Below, one piece after another: positions 51,827 through 59,117 of a DNA stretch of 64,000 bases. The stretch comes from Polyangia bacterium (GTDB lineage: Bacteria > Myxococcota_A > Polyangia > Nannocystales > Nannocystaceae), in assembly GCA_030430565.1 (NCBI GenBank), contig JAUIKS010000014.1, positions 235,649-299,648 on the forward strand. Direction: 5' to 3'. The notes below the pieces were generated by a model. The model saw nothing but the letters and a program-made list of their open reading frames with translations. It was not told where the DNA came from and searched no databases. Each line of letters begins with the position of its first letter. The stretch's first letter is position 1. The position numbers were made by a program, and so were the translations under genes.

Positions 51827-52354
51827 TCACGCCGCGCGCGCGAAGGCCGGGTTCACCCGCCACGCGCTGGGCTTCGGCGCGAGGCGCTGGCGCAGCGCGG
51901 CCAGACGAGCGCTCCGCGAGCGGGGCCGGGACGCGCGAGCCGGACGCGCGAGCCGTTGATCGCGGAGCCAGCACATCAGCGCGCGGACCAGGAAGCGACC
52001 GACGCGATCGCTGCGCTTGATCGGCGCGCCTTCACGGGCCTCGTCAGCGACGAGCTCGCCGAGCTCCGCCAGGAGCGCGTCGAGACCCACGACGCCGCGC
52101 CCCGCGGGCGCGGCCTCGGAGAGCTCGACCGCGGCGACTCCACGCGCGGTGAGGTGCTCGTGGAGCGCGTCGAGCACCGCGGTGTAGCGCTGCATCGTCC
52201 GCCTGCCGTGGTGACCGCGCAGCGAGCTGATGAAGCGGATCAAGAGGCCGTGGGTGGGGACGCGCGTCTCAGGGGTCGTGCTGGTGACGCGGCAGCGAAG
52301 CGCGATGAGGCGGGCGGTCGTGCGGGAGGGGCGGGCGGTGATGGTGTGGCTCAT
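51827..52354 (-). CDS. Hypothetical basic protein (175 aa)
   Basis: Starting at MSHTITARPSRTTARLIALR, the protein is Arg/Ala-rich with a middle part RGHHGRRTMQRYTAVLDALH and ARGVAAVELSEAAP, then FLVRALMCWLRDQRLARPAR. No family is recognised. An alternative ATG at 52513 would add ~53 residues and fits less well, as that stretch looks intergenic. It ends 14 bases after the kinase-receiver gene in convergent orientation. The composition is close to that of shadow reading frames, so it is only moderately likely to be real. Confidence 0.45.
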   Translation of the reverse strand: MSHTITARPSRTTARLIALRCRVTSTTPETRVPTHGLLIRFISSLRGHHGRRTMQRYTAVLDALHEHLTARGVAAVELSEAAPAGRGVVGLDALLAELGELVADEAREGAPIKRSDRVGRFLVRALMCWLRDQRLARPARASRPRSRSARLAALRQRLAPKPSAWRVNPAFARAA

Positions 52355-52519
52355 GGTCTCGGCTTCCGTGCGTTTAGGTTTCCAGGAGCGGTGGCTTGTG
52401 TTTCGGGGCGCGGCGTCCGGCCGCGTCGTCATGAGGGTGTTAAACAGCGCCTCCTTGCTCTGGTGCGGATCAAGACCGCGCGGCGGCGCGAACTCGCGGG
52501 TCGGGGTCTTCATCAGTGG

Positions 52520-52996
52520 ATGATGGACGAACGGATGAGCCGCTTGAGGCCTCCGAACGTTGTTCTGTGGCGAAATTATTTTTTTGGTCGCGTCGCAATC
52601 CCGCTGGACGCGGGCGTAACTCTGGAGCTGAAGGGCACGACGCCCGAGCCAAACAGCCCCGAATCGCAACACACGAGACCCGCCGTCACGCTGCTCGCCA
52701 GCAGCTCCGCGCACGCCGACTGCGCCACGCCGACCCGCCTCGAGATCGACTCGATTCAGTTCCCCAGCTGGAGCTACGACGTGGGCGGCGAGTGGACGGC
52801 GCTGGAGAACAACGGGAGCAGCCAGGGCTACTGCTACAAGCAGGAGGCGGGCGTGAACGAAGACCCGCAGGTGATGTTCAACTATGGCGGCGTTTGGTAC
52901 GTGGCGATCGCTGCGGCCTGCGACAGCATCGGCCTCGACGCCGACGCGACCGTGCTCGGCTCGGCGGACTTCAGCGTCGACCTCGACGTGCCCTGA
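52520..52996 (+). CDS. Small secreted protein, start uncertain
   Basis: The last ~90 residues look real: DCATPTRLEIDSIQFPSWSY, then GGEWTALENNGSSQGYCYKQ and DADATVLGSADFSVDLDVP, with several Cys and beta-strand character. Before them, AVTLLASSSAHA would be the end of a signal peptide, but no good start codon with a basic N-region is in the right place. The in-frame ATGs at 52520 and 52535 give an unusual 60-residue extension. The gene may be a little damaged at its 5' end. It is in the accessory right part of the window; function unknown. Confidence 0.5.
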   Translation: MMDERMSRLRPPNVVLWRNYFFGRVAIPLDAGVTLELKGTTPEPNSPESQHTRPAVTLLASSSAHADCATPTRLEIDSIQFPSWSYDVGGEWTALENNGSSQGYCYKQEAGVNEDPQVMFNYGGVWYVAIAAACDSIGLDADATVLGSADFSVDLDVP

Positions 52997-53108
52997 GCGT
53001 CCGCGGCGAACTCACCGAACTGTCGAGAGGGACAGCTCCGCGCGGAGCTGGCCCTCTCGTCGCTCGAGCCCGGTCCGCGCGCGGTGGTAGGATGTCGCGC
53101 GAGCACCC

Positions 53109-53453
53109 ATGGCCTTCGAACACGAAAAAACCCAAGCGCGGCGGCTCCTCGAGGGCATCGAGCACGGCTCGATGACCGCCTCGCAGTCCTACAGCCTGCT
53201 GCGCGACGCCGACCCCGCGCTGGTGTATTTCATCTTCACGTGGCTGCGCGAGCGGTACCACGCCGGGCACCCGGCGGCCGAGGGCGTCCTCGGCAGGCTC
53301 GCGGAGCTCTGCAGCGAGCACCCAGCGATCGCCCGCCGCGCGAAGTCAGGGCGCCCGGACCCGATCGTCACGTGGTTCGAGGACGCGCACTCGTACCGCG
53401 ACTTCGGCTCGCACGAGTTCGTGGATCTTATCGTCGAGAAGCTCGAGGGCTGA
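53109..53453 (+). CDS. Conserved hypothetical protein (114 aa)
   Basis: A compact soluble protein: MAFEHEKTQARRLLEGIEHG, SYSLLRDADPALVYFIFTWL, then HPAAEGVLGRLAELCSEHPA and IVTWFEDAHSYRDFGSHEFV. Predicted mostly helical, with a Trp/Asp-rich end. I know no function. A TAGGAT hexamer lies 15 bases before the ATG. Codon use is ordinary, and the ATG is well placed. It stands alone between an exported protein and a carbonic anhydrase. Confidence 0.72.
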   Translation: MAFEHEKTQARRLLEGIEHGSMTASQSYSLLRDADPALVYFIFTWLRERYHAGHPAAEGVLGRLAELCSEHPAIARRAKSGRPDPIVTWFEDAHSYRDFGSHEFVDLIVEKLEG

Positions 53454-53580
53454 GCGCCCGCTGGCAGCGCTCCGCAGACGCAGCTGCTTGTTCGTACAGC
53501 AATTTCGCCCTCTGAGCGGTTGAGGTTCAGAGGCGCAGGTCTGAGAATACACCCGTCGCATCTCGACCCTGGAGACCCCC

Positions 53581-54243
53581 ATGACCACCCACGCCGCGCT
53601 TCCAAACTTCGGCTGCCAACAGTCGCCCATCGATTTCGCCACCGCCAAGATCTTCAAGACCGACGAGCTCGGCATCGAGGTGACCTGGACGACCCTGACC
53701 GTGAAGGCGAACAAGGACGGCAAGAAGCGAAAATTTGATGTGGTCAAGGCGGACGGTCTTCTTTTCGTGGATGAAGCGAAGTACTTGCCCATCGATTTCC
53801 ACTGGCATCTCCCAGCCGAGCACTCCACTGGCAAACGTCACCCTGCTGAGGTCCACGTCGTGCACGTTCACGAAGAGGATGTAGCGAAGGCTCAGCGCGG
53901 ACAGCTCGACTGGTTGCGGATCGCCGTGATCGGCGTCTACGTAGATAAGGGCAACACCGAATACAAGCCGTTCGCCTTGGAGAAGCCCTTGTTCACTGCG
54001 CGGAAGGATGGGACGGTGATGACCGCCGAGATCACGAAGGCTGATGCCTTCCCCGAGAGCGCGGGCGCGTACCGATACGAGGGTGGTCTAACGACCCCGC
54101 CCTACAGCGAGAACGTCACTTTCTTCATCCTTCAGCAGCCGGTCTCGGCGCTGCCGGCCCAGCTTAATGACGGCGGCGAGCCCAACAGCCGCCCGGTCCA
54201 GTCAGTCAACCGCCGCGTCGTCATCGAGGGCGACATCAAGTAG
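53581..54243 (+). CDS. Alpha-type carbonic anhydrase, apparently cytoplasmic
   Basis: The 220-residue product carries the alpha-CA zinc motifs: FHWHLPAEH with His74 and His76, and EVHVVH with His92 as third ligand, plus the QSPID motif (residues 14-18) and the late LTTPPYSENVTFFIL. Alpha-carbonic anhydrases hydrate carbon dioxide, and bacterial ones normally carry a signal peptide; none is seen here. The sequence starts MTTHAALPNFGCQQSPID, directly at the catalytic domain. The base composition is less GC-rich than most genes in the window (many aag/aat/gat codons), a hint of transfer. The end is followed by a ~45-bp repeat. Confidence 0.93.
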   Translation: MTTHAALPNFGCQQSPIDFATAKIFKTDELGIEVTWTTLTVKANKDGKKRKFDVVKADGLLFVDEAKYLPIDFHWHLPAEHSTGKRHPAEVHVVHVHEEDVAKAQRGQLDWLRIAVIGVYVDKGNTEYKPFALEKPLFTARKDGTVMTAEITKADAFPESAGAYRYEGGLTTPPYSENVTFFILQQPVSALPAQLNDGGEPNSRPVQSVNRRVVIEGDIK

Positions 54244-54267
54244 CCCGCGTAGCTGCCAGGCTCCATG

Positions 54268-54312
54268 CGGGGCCGTTTTAGAAATTGGGCGCCGTCCGCG
54301 GGAGGACGCGCG
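54268..54312 (+). repeat. Copy A of a ~45-bp direct repeat
   Basis: The segment cggggccgttttagaaattg... ends in acgcgcg and matches copy B at 56980-57022 at about 37 of 45 positions. It lies 25 bases after the carbonic-anhydrase stop codon and 75 bases before the next gene. The pair brackets a 2.7-kb segment next to an integrase remnant. Confidence 0.7.
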
Positions 54313-54374
54313 AGAACGTAGGCGCTGGCCGGAGCGGCGCCCACTCCGCCGCCCAATCAGGCCCCGGCAGGCGC

Positions 54375-54386
54375 TACAGTCTAGGA
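54375..54386 (+). promoter_or_regulatory. Candidate -10 element for a leaderless lipoprotein gene
   Basis: TACAGT (54375-54380) is followed by six bases and the ATG at 54387. The spacing matches other genes in the window. No Shine-Dalgarno sequence is seen. Confidence 0.5.
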
Positions 54387-56441
54387 ATGCGCAACCAATC
54401 TGTCTCGCTCGTCGCGCTCCCCATCGTCCTGGCCTTGGGAGCAGGCGCCTGTGGTGACGACGCGACCGGCGGCACCACCGAGGGGCCCACCGAGTCGAGC
54501 ACCTCCGGCTCCACGGACGCGGACCCGAGCACCACCGCCGGTCCCGAGAGCGACAGCGACAGCGACACCGACGGGATCCCGGGCCAGTGCAGCGCGGACG
54601 CGGCGTGTGATGACGGCAACGCGTGTACCGTCAACAGCTGCAGCGGCGGCGGAGAGTGCTCCGCCGAGGCCGTGGTCTCCAACGCCTGCCGCCCGCAGAT
54701 TCTGGTCGACTACCCGCCGCGCGGCTCGACGATCGTCGGTCAGCCGGGCGTCCCGGTCGTCACGGTCACGGGCACCGTCACCAGCGCGGCCGCGCCCATC
54801 GAGTCCCTGACGGTCAACGACGAGGAGGTGCCCGTGGCCGCCAACGGCTCGTTCTCCGTCGACGTGGTCTCGATCCCCGGCGGCAACACCCTCGATCTGC
54901 AGGTCGTCGACTCGCTGGGCGCCGAGCGCCGTCGCGTGCAGTCGTTCTTGTGGTCCAGCGAGTACCGCAAGCCCGAGGTCCCCGGCGAGCAGATGGTCCC
55001 CGACGGCCTCGCCTTCTACTTGAGCCAGGACGCGCTCGACGACGGCGACCCCGGCGCGCCGGCCGACGACATCGCCTCGGTGCTGAGCGTCGCGCTCGCG
55101 AACTTCGACATCGCGGCGCTGATCGACCCCGACACCCCGATCACCAGCAGCGCCGGCTACGACGTGTACCTCACCGGCATGTCCTTCGGCTCGACGCGCG
55201 TGAACCTGACCGGCATCGACGGCGGCCTGTTCATCAGCGCCACGCTCGAGGACATAGACGGCGAGCTCTACTTCGACTGCACGCAGTTCGCCTGCGAACT
55301 CGCCGGCGGCGACGGCTCCGGCGGCATGAGCGTCACGGAGCTGGGCGTCAGCGCCGACACCATGATCTGGGTCGACGCTCAGGGGCAGGTGCAGGTCACG
55401 GTCATGAACCCGGTCACCGAGCTCAACGCCGACGACGTCGACATCTGGTCCGACAACATCTGGACCAACTTTCTCATCACGATCATCGAGCCCTTCATCA
55501 TGGACGGGATCGTCAACGACGTCGCCAGCGCGCTCAACCAGCAGATCGAGACCCAGCTCGGGCCGGCGCTGGCGGGCGCGCTCAACACCCTCGAGGTCGA
55601 CGCGTTCTTCGACCTCCCCAACCTCGGCGGCGGCGACTCGATCCCCGTCAACCTCGTCACCGACTTCGCCCAGGCCAACTTCCACGACGGGGAGGCGCCC
55701 CCGGACCCCTCGCCGCCGCAGAGCGGAGACATTCACCAAAGCGGCGGCGGCTACTTCAGCGAGGACGTGACGCCCTACGTCAACGACGGCGTGCCCGGCC
55801 GGGTCGGCTGCGCCGCCGCCGACGAGCTGCTGACGCTGCCGAAGCTCTCCGAGGTCGAGCTCGGCCTGGCCGACGACATGATCAACCAGGTCCTCTACGG
55901 CGCCTGGCGCGGCGGCCTGCTCGAGTTCGACGTGCCGCCCGAGCTGGTCGGTGACGGCGGCACCTTCGAGGCCACGAGCTTCGTCGCCTCCGGCATGCTC
56001 GCGCCCACGGCCTCGGACTGCGCCACCCCCGGGGAGCTGCGCGCCCACATCGGCGACCTCCGCTTCGACGCCGAGCTGATCCTGTTCGGCAGCCCCATGA
56101 CCTTCACCGCCTTCACCTCGATGATCGTCCGCCTCGAGATCTCCGCCGACGGCGACAGCGTGTCCGTGGGCATCCCCGAGGTCATCGAGATGCGCACCGA
56201 GCTGACCGCCAACGAGGACGAGATGATCGTCGCCGAGGCGGTCGTCATCAGCGCCCTAGAAGATGGCCTCGAGGACACCCTGATCGACGCCCTCGGCGGC
56301 GGCGGCCTGGGCGGGATCACGCTCCCGCAGATCGACCTGAGCGCCCAGCTGGGCCTCGAGCCCGGCACCGCGCTGCTGTCCCTCACCGCCGAGGGCGCCG
56401 TGCGCGAGCCGGGCACCACCGTCATCCAGGCGCACTTCTAA
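54387..56441 (+). CDS. Large lipoprotein with Cys-rich and lipid-binding-like regions
   Basis: The signal peptide MRNQSVSLVALPIVLALGAG ends in AGAC. A Thr/Ser/Gly/Asp linker follows, then a Cys-rich EGF- or Dickkopf-like segment (CSADAACDDGNACTVNSC), an Ig-like region with SAAAPIESLTVNDEEVPVAA, and a long beta-rich part to residue 684. The middle and C-terminal parts, with repeated long amphipathic beta stretches, loosely recall BPI/TULIP lipid-binding folds, but I cannot confirm that. The start is chosen by the lipobox and promoter spacing; the frame is open 34 residues further upstream. It lies between two copies of a direct repeat. Confidence 0.8.
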   Translation: MRNQSVSLVALPIVLALGAGACGDDATGGTTEGPTESSTSGSTDADPSTTAGPESDSDSDTDGIPGQCSADAACDDGNACTVNSCSGGGECSAEAVVSNACRPQILVDYPPRGSTIVGQPGVPVVTVTGTVTSAAAPIESLTVNDEEVPVAANGSFSVDVVSIPGGNTLDLQVVDSLGAERRRVQSFLWSSEYRKPEVPGEQMVPDGLAFYLSQDALDDGDPGAPADDIASVLSVALANFDIAALIDPDTPITSSAGYDVYLTGMSFGSTRVNLTGIDGGLFISATLEDIDGELYFDCTQFACELAGGDGSGGMSVTELGVSADTMIWVDAQGQVQVTVMNPVTELNADDVDIWSDNIWTNFLITIIEPFIMDGIVNDVASALNQQIETQLGPALAGALNTLEVDAFFDLPNLGGGDSIPVNLVTDFAQANFHDGEAPPDPSPPQSGDIHQSGGGYFSEDVTPYVNDGVPGRVGCAAADELLTLPKLSEVELGLADDMINQVLYGAWRGGLLEFDVPPELVGDGGTFEATSFVASGMLAPTASDCATPGELRAHIGDLRFDAELILFGSPMTFTAFTSMIVRLEISADGDSVSVGIPEVIEMRTELTANEDEMIVAEAVVISALEDGLEDTLIDALGGGGLGGITLPQIDLSAQLGLEPGTALLSLTAEGAVREPGTTVIQAHF

Positions 56442-56471
56442 ACAACGAGACGCGCGCCCGCGTCATCACGC

Positions 56472-56933
56472 TCACAGCTCGTCGGGCAGGTCCCAGGCGC
56501 TGATGGTGTTGTTCTGCACGAACTTGGCGGGCACGAACCACAGCTGACCGTTGGGGCTCACGGTGACGCGCCCGATCGAGGGCATGGTCTCGAAGCTCGT
56601 GACGTCCCCGGTGAAGGGCTGGATCTCGAGGACCTCGAGGCTCTGAAGGCCGGCGTAGACGAGCCCGGAGAACGCGTCGAAGCTGAGGCTGGTGACGTCG
56701 CTCATCAGGTCGATGACGAACTCAGACTCCTGCGTCTCGGTGTTGTATCGGTAGAGGTCGCCGCCCTCGACGGCGACGAGCAGGTGCACGGTGCTGATGG
56801 CGGCGGCGGCGTGGATCCGCGCGGGCATGGGGGTGAGCACGTCCTGGGTCTGCGCGTCGAGGTCGGCGGAGTTGAGGTCACCGGGCTGGGTGCTGTTGCC
56901 GACGTAGAGCACACAGCGAAACCACAGAACCAC
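56472..56933 (-). pseudogene. C-terminal fragment of a beta-propeller lipoprotein
   Basis: The frame lacks a signal peptide and starts abruptly (LYVGNSTQPGDLNSADL), then continues with beta-strand repeats (RIHAAAAISTVHLLVAVEGG, YRYNTETQESEFVIDLMSD, SFDAFSGLVYAGLQSLEVLE) and stops normally at 56472. It resembles the tail of the propeller-type lipoproteins elsewhere in the window. Upstream, the sequence changes to AT-richer DNA and a terminator. I take it as a gene cut by insertion or deletion, next to a terminator and repeat B. Confidence 0.55.
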
Positions 56934-56968
56934 ACGACAAGAACAGAAAACGCCGCTACGTACGTTCC

Positions 56969-56991
56969 AGGCCCCGTCTCGGGGCCTTTTT
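56969..56991 (+). terminator. Rho-independent terminator
   Basis: An eight-base stem, AGGCCCCG / CGGGGCCT with loop TCT, is followed directly by five T bases (TTTTT including the last stem base). It reads in the plus direction. No intact plus-strand gene ends just before it, so it may belong to a lost or transferred unit. It overlaps the start of repeat B. Confidence 0.8.
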
Positions 56992-57022
56992 CAATTGAGC
57001 GCCGTTCGCGGGATCACGCGCG
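56980..57022 (+). repeat. Copy B of a ~45-bp direct repeat
   Basis: The segment begins cggggccttttt and continues through gcgccgttcgcggga to acgcgcg, matching copy A (54268-54312) at about 37 of 45 positions. It partly overlaps the terminator and lies just beyond the 3' end of the integrase remnant. Confidence 0.7.
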
Positions 57023-57132
57023 GGGACGCGGGATCTGGTGCGGGAGGTGGCACGGATACGTCACGGATTTCGGGGCGACGACGCGAGGACCACGCGTCCT
57101 CGCCATCTTGCTGCTGTGCCGATCGCCGATCG

Positions 57133-57825
57133 CTAAAGCCGGGAAACGGCCGCCCGAGACGAGCACTTTCTTACGTCGCCCCTGCTTCGTGCGCGCGGCC
57201 TCTCGCGGCGTCTTGCCGCCCAGCGCTGGCAGCTGGTGATCGGGCCATGTTTTGTAGTGACGGGATTTGTGCTCCTGAACGAGCGCGTCGGCCTTGGGGG
57301 ACGAGACGACCAGCGCGGCTCGCTCCTGGCGAGATCATCGAGCATCGCGTCTGGGTCGGCGTGCTCGCGCCCGCGATGCTTCACGAGCCCGCGGCACACC
57401 GCCTCGACCCGCGCGCGCAGCTCGTCCGCGCGCTCGATCGAATTTGACTCGACCCGCAGCTTCCCCCGTGAGAACGACGCCCTGCCGATGACGGTGTGCT
57501 CCCAGTCGTGCAGGTCGTTTCTCCGGGTCGAGGGAGCGAACGCGTTCGCCTCGACGTACTCAGTTAGGTATCGCTCCGCGAAGTCTCTGAACTTCGGGAC
57601 CTTTCGAACTTCCTTGTTCTTCTGCGTGGTCTCCTTTCCCTGGAGTCCGTTACGGATGATGTGAAGCTCCCGCTGACGCGCCCACCGGAGCGCCGCAGCC
57701 CGGGATGTTCCCGGTGCTCTCGGTCGCTCGCGGTGGAGGGTTCCATCAGGGAGCCTCACCCGTATGTCGGCCTGCCAGTGCATCGTCCCGCTTGGGCTCT
57801 TCCGTTGGCGTACGTTGACTGCCAT
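57133..57825 (-). pseudogene. Chimeric tyrosine-integrase remnant
   Basis: From MAVNVRQRKSPSGTMHWQAD the first ~110 residues look like the N-terminus and core-binding domain of a phage-type tyrosine recombinase (FRDFAERYLTEYVEANAFAP, STRRNDLHDWEHT). Near 57490 the sequence changes to a different kind of protein, with VIGRASFSRGKLRVESNSIE, RADELRARVEAVCRGLVKHR and DPDAMLDDLA. Near 57325 a frameshift moves its continuation (SSPKADALVQEHKSRHYKTW, then HQLPALGGKTPREAARTKQG) into another frame. No integrase catalytic RHRY residues are seen. This is a fusion of two broken genes, now non-functional for recombination. Confidence 0.72.
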
Positions 57826-57956
57826 CGCTGTCTCTCCTTGGCGTGGCAGCACGTGCTTCGTCGGGTGCATGATACCGGACGGCAGCGTTGATCTTCAGGC
57901 TGTTCTCGAACGATCCTTCCGTCGGACGCCAGCGGCTACGCCACTACCGACGTCAC

Positions 57957-58469
57957 GATCGACGTAGGCCCAGGGCTCTATGCCGTGAAGCTGGCAGCTG
58001 GCCAGGAGCGAGACAAAGATCGTGTTCGTACGCGCCCTGTCATCCGGGCGCTACGAAGACCCAGAAGTGCCCCCGCCGACAGCGCTGAAGCTTGCACGTG
58101 CACGACGGTCGCGTCGGTGCAGAGGTAGGGTTGCTGAAGCGCATCGGCGTACATCGCGTTGACGAGGTGTGCGGCGATCTGCTCATGCCAGCCGCCGATC
58201 GTCGAGCGTGCGAACTCGATACTCTCACGCGTGTAGATGCTCTCCTGGCGGTGCAGCGGGAGATGGTCCTGCCAGCGGCGGACAATCGTGTCGGCGAGCA
58301 TCCCTGGACCCGGGAGCCCCTTCTCGATGGGCGGCTCGGGCACTTCGGCGATCTGGATCTGTACGACGGGCTCGTCCCTCGGCGTCTCCTGCTTAGCGGC
58401 CGGACACAGCCGTCGCGCGCCGCAGGGTTTTGATCGCCGAGCCGCCTGCCTGACGCGCGCGGCGCTCAC
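57957..58469 (-). mobile_element. IS66-family transposase remnant with internal deletion
   Basis: The minus strand reads PEPPIEKGLPGPGMLADTIV, then RWQDHLPLHRQESIYTRESI and FARSTIGGWHEQIAAHLVNA, a good match to the middle of IS66 TnpC. In a shifted frame CRRGHFWVFVAP follows, and then, in that frame after a stop, TIFVSLLASCQLHGIEPWAY matches the C-terminus of the same protein. The catalytic region between these parts is missing. Neither the start nor inverted ends of an IS element are recognised. It is therefore a dead element. Confidence 0.8.
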
Positions 58470-58505
58470 CGTCGACAGGCGCGCGTCGACAGGTATTGTT
58501 GGACC

Positions 58506-59117
58506 GTGCGCCGGTCCACCTTCAGCTCTCGCGCCACGGCCATCGGGCTCGGCTTTCTCCTATGCAGTACCAGCAGCGGATGCGCGTCGATCTCCGTCAA
58601 GCACCGTGTCGACGAACTGGGGAAGAAGGAGGCCGAGTTGCAGCGCTCGATCCTATCCTTGCGCTGGCAGCAAGAGCAACTCAACCAAGCGATCTCGCGC
58701 GCGCAGCAAGACAGCGCGCGAGCCCAGCAGAGCGCGATGGCTGCCGAGCGACGCGCCGCGACTGCCGAGTGCACCGCGCGTAAGCACATGGTCGTCGCGG
58801 AGTTCGCCGCTGCCCAGGCGCAACACAATCAAGCCGTCGCCGAGTACAGTCAGTGCGCGGCGAAGAACGCGAAGAAGAACGGCGAGACGGCCGCGGTCGG
58901 CTGCATCGTCGGCCTGCTGCTCGGAGGTGTCGCAGGCGCCGTAACTTGCGGCGCCGCCGCGACCCTCCCGGCGGGCACAACGAAGGCATGCGGGCCGCCT
59001 CCGCCGCGACCCGATGAACATGCGATCTGGCGCTCGCTGCTGCATCAGGCGAAGCTCGATCGACCGGGCGCGTGCTCGATGGTAATGGGATTCCAGAGCC
59101 GGCGGACACGACCGTGA
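58506..59117 (+). CDS. Coiled-coil lipoprotein, first gene of an operon with an HNH lipoprotein
   Basis: The GTG start at 58506 opens a signal peptide (ATAIGLGFLLCSTSSGC) with a lipobox Cys. The mature part is a long coiled coil (DELGKKEAELQRSILSLRWQ, RAQQDSARAQQSAMAAERRA), then a hydrophobic Gly-rich segment AVGCIVGLLLGGVAGAVTCG and a Pro-rich end. The gene's stop overlaps the GTG of the HNH-domain lipoprotein by four bases (GTGA), so they are translationally coupled, which supports both being real. The 5' 60 bases also read in the opposite strand as a transposase-type helix-turn-helix (ARELKVDRRTVQQYL), so the start of this gene may have formed over old IS DNA. Confidence 0.62.
   Translation: MRRSTFSSRATAIGLGFLLCSTSSGCASISVKHRVDELGKKEAELQRSILSLRWQQEQLNQAISRAQQDSARAQQSAMAAERRAATAECTARKHMVVAEFAAAQAQHNQAVAEYSQCAAKNAKKNGETAAVGCIVGLLLGGVAGAVTCGAAATLPAGTTKACGPPPPRPDEHAIWRSLLHQAKLDRPGACSMVMGFQSRRTRP

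Noticed and set aside
58466..58828. Minus-strand frame with a transposase-like helix-turn-helix at its end
   Set aside because: Only the last ~25 residues look like a domain; the remainder is Cys/Arg-rich noise antisense to the coiled-coil lipoprotein. I mention it as a possible IS trace but do not call it a gene.
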